Assembly: GCA_025353085.1 (NCBI GenBank)
Contig: JANXRI010000369.1
Span: forward strand, 1 to 8,556
Reading direction: 5' to 3'
DNA length: 8,556 bases
DNA from: Betaproteobacteria bacterium
GTDB lineage: Bacteria; Pseudomonadota; Gammaproteobacteria; Burkholderiales; SG8-41
Part shown: positions 5,611 to 8,556 of the stretch, in pieces
How positions within the stretch are numbered: the stretch's first letter is position 1
How the letters are laid out: the number at the start of each line of letters is the position of its first letter
The notes under the pieces: model-generated
Database searches by the model: none
The model's input: the letters and a program-made list of their open reading frames with translations, nothing else
Told to the model about the DNA's origin: nothing
Program-made: the position numbers and the translations under genes

Positions 5611-5625
5611 ATTGTGCATTGCAAT
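5611..5625 (+). promoter_or_regulatory. PhaR-like operator at the phasin transcription start
   Basis: ATTGTGCATTGCAAT overlaps the predicted start of transcription and contains TGCA-T-TGCA as an inverted repeat, followed by AAA. A protein bound here would block RNA polymerase. Together with the element at 5555-5570 it brackets the promoter, as described for PhaR control of phaP in Cupriavidus. Confidence 0.55.
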
Positions 5626-5688
5626 AAACCACCCAGAAAAGCACTCGGATTTTTTGTAGCGACCAAATAATTGCAGGTTACCTTAGAT

Positions 5689-5694
5689 AAGGAG
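5689..5694 (+). promoter_or_regulatory. Shine-Dalgarno sequence of the phasin gene
   Basis: AAGGAG lies 6 bases before the ATG at 5701 and settles the start there rather than at an in-frame TTG at 5671. The preceding CCTT (5681-5684) can pair with AAGG (5689-5692) in a small 4-bp hairpin, too weak to predict regulation. Confidence 0.75.
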
Positions 5695-5700
5695 ATTCAC

Positions 5701-6240
5701 ATGTTCCAAGCCCCCGAGCAACTGATGGCACTGAATAAAGCCAACCTTGAAGCAGCAGTTCGTTTTGCCGGCATCGCCCTCGAAGGCGCTGAGCGTATGC
5801 TTGAACTGCAACTTAAAGCCGCGAAGATCGCTTTCGCGGACGGCGTACAGCAAGCCAAGGCATTCACCGAAATCAAAGACGTGCAGGAAATCGCACAACT
5901 GCGCAACACGCTGGCCCAACCGACCATGGAAAAAGCGACCAGCTACGTCAAAAGTGTTTATGACGTTGCCAGCGCTACCCAGGCGGAAATGAACAAGCTG
6001 GTCGAAGAACAAATTGCCGAGTTCAACAAGCAAGTTGTGACCGGCATGGATAAAGTTGTGAAATCAGCTCCGGCGGGTTCGGAAGTTGCGCTGGCAGCCG
6101 TCAAGTCCGCGATCACCGCGGTCAATTCGGCGTATGACAACATTTCGAAATCGGCCAAGCAATTTACCGAGATGACCCAGGCGAATGTTGAGGCCGCAAC
6201 AACCCAGGCAACTCACGCGAGCAAGCGCAAAGCTGCTTAA
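5701..6240 (+). CDS. phaP: Phasin, polyhydroxyalkanoate granule-associated protein
   Basis: The 179-residue product is a phasin of the phasin_2 type common in Burkholderiales. Phasins coat intracellular PHA granules, limit their coalescence and are usually the most abundant granule protein. The sequence starts MFQAPEQLMALNKANLEAAVRFAGIA, typical of the family, and is almost entirely alpha-helical and alanine-rich with amphipathic repeats: LEGAERMLELQLKAAK at about 27-42, then a heptad-like stretch with MNKLVEEQIAEFNKQV. The tail is basic (HASKRKAA). There are no cysteines or tryptophans and no signal peptide. Length fits the usual 180-190 residues. It is transcribed alone, with its own strong promoter, paired operator-like elements and a strong terminator. 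PHA synthase genes are not in the window. Confidence 0.95.
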   Translation: MFQAPEQLMALNKANLEAAVRFAGIALEGAERMLELQLKAAKIAFADGVQQAKAFTEIKDVQEIAQLRNTLAQPTMEKATSYVKSVYDVASATQAEMNKLVEEQIAEFNKQVVTGMDKVVKSAPAGSEVALAAVKSAITAVNSAYDNISKSAKQFTEMTQANVEAATTQATHASKRKAA

Positions 6241-6262
6241 TCGCAAGTTCGCAGCATGAAAT

Positions 6263-6292
6263 AAAAAACCCCGGTGCTCCGGGGTTTTTTTT
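6263..6292. terminator. Strong bidirectional intrinsic terminator
   Basis: A perfect 12-bp stem (AAAAAACCCCGG, loop TGCT, CCGGGGTTTTTT) is followed by two more Ts, giving eight Ts on the plus strand, and yields a six-T run on the minus strand. It starts 22 bases after the phasin stop and lies 15 bases beyond the end of the convergent gene at 6308, so it serves both. Confidence 0.95.
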
Positions 6293-6307
6293 CAACTCAA
6301 GCTTCGC

Positions 6308-7051
6308 TCAGGGTGCATCTGCCCACGTAAAGCCAAGCGCAATGACACCGGCTTTGAGTTCAGCGATAGCCGCCGGCACTCGCTGCGGTTCGCCGCGCAC
6401 CCCAAGTTCAATGTAGCGGTCGGCTTCGCTCATGTGCGGCAAACTAAAAACTTTTAAGCCCGCATATCGAGCGAGCGTCACATTCATCAGGTCGATCAAC
6501 TGGCTTTCCCCCGCCCCGCGGACGACGATTGCGCATTCAGCAACGCTTCCCGCCGCATGCTGATCCGCATACCAATTGTCGAGCACCCAGGCCATCATCG
6601 GCCACGCCATTTGCGGAAAGCCCGGCAAGAAGTGATGATGCCCGACGCTAAAGCCCGGGATGCGGTTGTATGGATTCGGAATGATTCGGCTGCCGCGCGG
6701 AAATTCGCCCATCGCGAGGCGTTGCGGCGTAATCTCCGCACCGAAGCGACCTCGAATTTCGCGCTCGGCGTCCGCGTGCAGCGCAAGCTCGACGCCGGCT
6801 GCGGCAGCCGCGCATTGCCGCGTGTGATCGTCAGGTGTCGCACCGATGCCGCCAAAACTGAAGACCACGTCATCCGTCGCCATCGTACGCGCTAATGTGG
6901 CGGTTATCAGTGCCGGTTCATCGGCGAGATACTCACACCATGCAAGCTCTAGCCCGCGCTCGCCAAGCGTCGAGATAACCTGCGGCATGTGCTTGTCCTG
7001 GCGTTTGCCGGACATAATTTCGTCGCCGATGATGATTGCGGCAAACTGCAT
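6308..7051 (-). CDS. Molybdopterin-binding domain protein, CinA/MoaB-like, without a PncC domain
   Basis: The 247-residue product starts with AAIIIGDEIMSGKRQDKH (residues 4-21) and contains FSFGGIGATPDDHTRQ at 64-79, the two hallmark segments of the molybdopterin-binding (MoCF_biosynth) fold shared by MoaB, MogA and the N-terminal part of CinA. PNPYNRIPGF at 125-134 and FLPGFPQMAWPM at 141-152 match CinA-type proteins. The C-terminal nicotinamide-nucleotide amidase domain of full CinA (over 400 residues) is missing, as in many stand-alone proteobacterial relatives, so this is a family form rather than a truncation. A GTG at 7066 would add five residues; the ATG at 7051 is preferred because GAGGA at 7061-7057 lies 5 bases before it and the conserved segment then begins at the usual distance. 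Biochemical role is unknown: a pyrophosphatase or cofactor-related activity is possible by analogy. It lies 65 bases downstream of the CBS-domain gene. Confidence 0.9.
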   Translation of the reverse strand: MQFAAIIIGDEIMSGKRQDKHMPQVISTLGERGLELAWCEYLADEPALITATLARTMATDDVVFSFGGIGATPDDHTRQCAAAAAGVELALHADAEREIRGRFGAEITPQRLAMGEFPRGSRIIPNPYNRIPGFSVGHHHFLPGFPQMAWPMMAWVLDNWYADQHAAGSVAECAIVVRGAGESQLIDLMNVTLARYAGLKVFSLPHMSEADRYIELGVRGEPQRVPAAIAELKAGVIALGFTWADAP

Positions 7052-7116
7052 AAATTTCCTCGACACGGCAACGTGCTATTGCGAAGTTGCGATGATGCAC
7101 AACGAGCGCGTTCAGT

Positions 7117-7545
7117 TCAACTGTGGATATACGATTCGAGTTGCTTGATCGTAATTTCCTGGTCGGAAATAGTTTCCTTGACGAGATCACCGATCGACAG
7201 CACGCCGACCAACCGGTCATCTTCTAACACTGGTAGATGGCGTATGCGCTTATCGGTCATCAACGCCATGCATTCGTCCACCGTATTTTTCGGCTGTACG
7301 CAGACCAGGCGCTCGGTCATGATCTCGCTGACCAACGTGTCGTGCGACGATTTACCGCGGAGTATCACTTTGCGGGCGTAATCGCGTTCGGAAATTATGC
7401 CGGCAAGCTTTCCGTTATCGACGACGAGCAGCGCGCCGATGTCGTTTTCCGCCATCCGCTTGAGCGCCTCGAACACGCGCGTGCCTGAAGTCACCGTGCA
7501 CAACTCCCTGGTCTTGCCGTGCAACAACTGCTTGACCGTCTTCAT
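7117..7545 (-). CDS. Two-CBS-domain regulatory protein
   Basis: The 142-residue cytoplasmic protein consists of a pair of CBS domains, at about residues 8-62 and 72-128, which together form a Bateman module binding adenine nucleotides or similar ligands. Typical segments are IGALLVVDNGKLAGIISERDYARKV at 36-60, SEIMTERLVCVQPKNTVDECMALM at 73-96, and IRHLPVLEDDRLVGVLSIGDLV at 101-122. No enzymatic or DNA-binding domain is attached, so it probably acts as a small energy-sensing partner of an unidentified protein. The start is supported by GGAGG at 7554-7550, four bases before the ATG. It is divergent from the ABC transporter at 7716 and may be cotranscribed with the gene at 7051-6308. Confidence 0.93.
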   Translation of the reverse strand: MKTVKQLLHGKTRELCTVTSGTRVFEALKRMAENDIGALLVVDNGKLAGIISERDYARKVILRGKSSHDTLVSEIMTERLVCVQPKNTVDECMALMTDKRIRHLPVLEDDRLVGVLSIGDLVKETISDQEITIKQLESYIHS

Positions 7546-7585
7546 GCTACCTCCGCAAAGTTGAACGCTCGCCTACTTGTTTTCC

Positions 7586-7613
7586 AGTGTAATCCTTCGC
7601 AGCCCGGACGCAA
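7586..7613 (-). promoter_or_regulatory. Candidate promoter of the CBS-domain gene
   Basis: On the minus strand, TTGCGT at 7613-7608 and TACACT at 7591-7586 are separated by 16 bases; each matches four of six consensus bases. A leader of about 33 bases would follow. No equally good promoter is visible for the divergent gene at 7716. Confidence 0.35.
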
Positions 7614-7715
7614 ACAGCGGCGCCGGTTTCACGCTATTATGCCGCGGCCTTCAGCGCCTGATAACTATCGTTGGCGTCGCGGACAAACGCGCGCCCCACA
7701 AGCAGGAGCACTCCC

Positions 7716-8556
7716 ATGCGTGATTTGACCCGAAACTTTTTGCCCCAATTGTGGGCATTGATCAAACCGTACTGGTTTTCCGAGGAGCGCTGGGCGGCCC
7801 GCGGCCTGCTGGCGGTGATCGTCGCGCTCAGTCTCGGCCTCGTTTATATCAACGTTCTGTTGAACAAATGGAACAACGACTTTTACAACACGCTGCAGAA
7901 TCTCGATAGGGACGGATTCTTTTTTCAGTTGGGCAAGTTCGGACTGATCGCCGCCGCATATATCGTCGTTGCCGTCTACCAGCTATATCTTAACCAGATG
8001 CTGCAAATCCGCTGGCGTCGCTGGCTCACCGGCCGCTTCCTCGCCGACTGGATCGGCGAGCGCACTTATTACCGGCTTCAACTCACCGACCGCGGCACCG
8101 ATAATCCCGACCAGCGAATCGCCGATGATCTTGCCGCCTTCTGCGAAAAGACGCTTAGCCTGTCGCTCGGATTGATGTCAGCGGTCGTCACCCTGATTTC
8201 ATTCATCGCAATTCTGTGGACACTGTCCGGCACTTTGAGCTTTGCGCTGAACGGCACCCAGTTCGACATTCCCGGCTACATGGTGTGGGTCGCGCTGGTG
8301 TATGCGGTCGTCGGGACCGTGCTGACACAACTCATCGGCCGGCCGTTAATCGGCCTTAACTTCAATCAACAGAAATTTGAGGCGAACTTCCGGTTTTCGC
8401 TGGTGAGATTTCGTGAAAACGCGGAATCAATTGCGCTCTACGCGGGCGAAGCCGATGAAATCCGCGGGCTGCGGCACCGGTTTTCCGATGTAGTCGCCAA
8501 CTGGTGGGCAATCATGCGGCGCCAGAAGCAGCTGACGTGGTTTCGCGCCGGCTATC
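7716..8556 (+). CDS. YddA/SbmA-like ABC transporter, membrane part only (cut by the window edge)
   Basis: The frame is open from the ATG at 7716 to the end of the window, giving 280 residues without a stop. AGGAG at 7704-7708, 7 bases upstream, supports the start. The sequence begins MRDLTRNFLPQLWALIKPYW and has likely transmembrane helices at about residues 28-48, 74-94, 150-172 and 188-208. Hallmarks of the ABC_membrane_2 family (YddA, SbmA/BacA, eukaryotic ABCD transporters) are LNKWNNDFYNTLQ at 49-61, the RWRRWLT segment at 99-105, DNPDQRI at 129-135, and RFRENAESIALYAGE at 231-245. YddA-type proteins have a C-terminal ATPase domain, which would lie beyond the edge; SbmA lacks it and is driven by the proton gradient. 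The DNPDQRIADD motif and overall similarity favour the ATPase-bearing type. Substrate is unknown. Confidence 0.9.
   Translation, partial: MRDLTRNFLPQLWALIKPYWFSEERWAARGLLAVIVALSLGLVYINVLLNKWNNDFYNTLQNLDRDGFFFQLGKFGLIAAAYIVVAVYQLYLNQMLQIRWRRWLTGRFLADWIGERTYYRLQLTDRGTDNPDQRIADDLAAFCEKTLSLSLGLMSAVVTLISFIAILWTLSGTLSFALNGTQFDIPGYMVWVALVYAVVGTVLTQLIGRPLIGLNFNQQKFEANFRFSLVRFRENAESIALYAGEADEIRGLRHRFSDVVANWWAIMRRQKQLTWFRAGY

Noticed and set aside
5671..5700. Upstream TTG start for the phasin gene
   Set aside because: The ATG at 5701 has AAGGAG at ideal spacing and gives the typical MFQAPEQ family start; the upstream part would contain the ribosome binding site.
7546..7715. Plus-strand promoter for the ABC transporter (TATTAT at 7635-7640)
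   Set aside because: No -35 hexamer lies at a suitable distance, so it is not listed as a feature.
1..8556. CRISPR array, tRNA, rRNA, riboswitch or complete insertion sequence
   Set aside because: Reading through the window showed no spaced repeats, no tRNA-like cloverleaf or TTC-loop sequence, no rRNA signature and no paired terminal repeats with a transposase.

Overview
The window looks like chromosomal DNA of a betaproteobacterium, most plausibly Burkholderiales or a close relative. This is inferred from a phasin_2-type phasin with PhaR-like operator sequences, an MlaE-type permease carrying its own STAS domain next to a PqiC-like lipoprotein, moderately high GC coding sequence, and strong Shine-Dalgarno sequences. 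No rRNA, tRNA, CRISPR array or complete mobile element was seen.

Layout. Positions 1-50 hold the first 16 codons of a leftward gene that runs off the edge; its N-terminus resembles IS66-type transposases (weak evidence). A short non-coding stretch with a 13-bp palindrome leads to a creatininase-family metallohydrolase gene (200-1003, +). A small unrecognised 57-residue protein with an excellent ribosome binding site follows (1162-1335, +), with GC-rich hairpins on either side of it.

From 5438 back to 1531 (-) lies a compact five-gene unit. In transcription order it is an MlaE-type permease with a fused N-terminal STAS domain, an MlaF-type ATPase, an MlaD/MCE-domain protein with a long helical tail, a PqiC-type lipoprotein, and a HIT-family nucleotide hydrolase. 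The first four form a recognisable MCE lipid transporter: ATPase and permease in the inner membrane, an MCE protein spanning part of the periplasm, and a lipoprotein probably at the outer membrane. MlaC is absent and MlaB is replaced by the fused STAS domain. Start and stop codons overlap at two of the junctions.

Divergent from this operon is a phasin gene (5701-6240, +), encoding a polyhydroxyalkanoate granule coat protein. It has a near-consensus sigma-70 promoter bracketed by two similar palindromic elements, one just upstream of the -35 box and one at the predicted transcription start. That is the arrangement expected for control by the PHA-sensing repressor PhaR. A strong bidirectional terminator separates the phasin gene from a convergent gene for a stand-alone molybdopterin-binding (CinA/MoaB-like) domain protein (6308-7051, -). 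Upstream of that is a two-CBS-domain protein (7117-7545, -). The right end holds the first 280 residues of a YddA/SbmA-like ABC transporter (7716-8556, +), cut by the window edge.

Most of the window is ordinary chromosomal housekeeping sequence. The points most worth a second look are the paired operators at the phasin promoter, the MlaC-less MCE transporter operon with its STAS fusion and HIT passenger gene, and the small unrecognised membrane-type protein.
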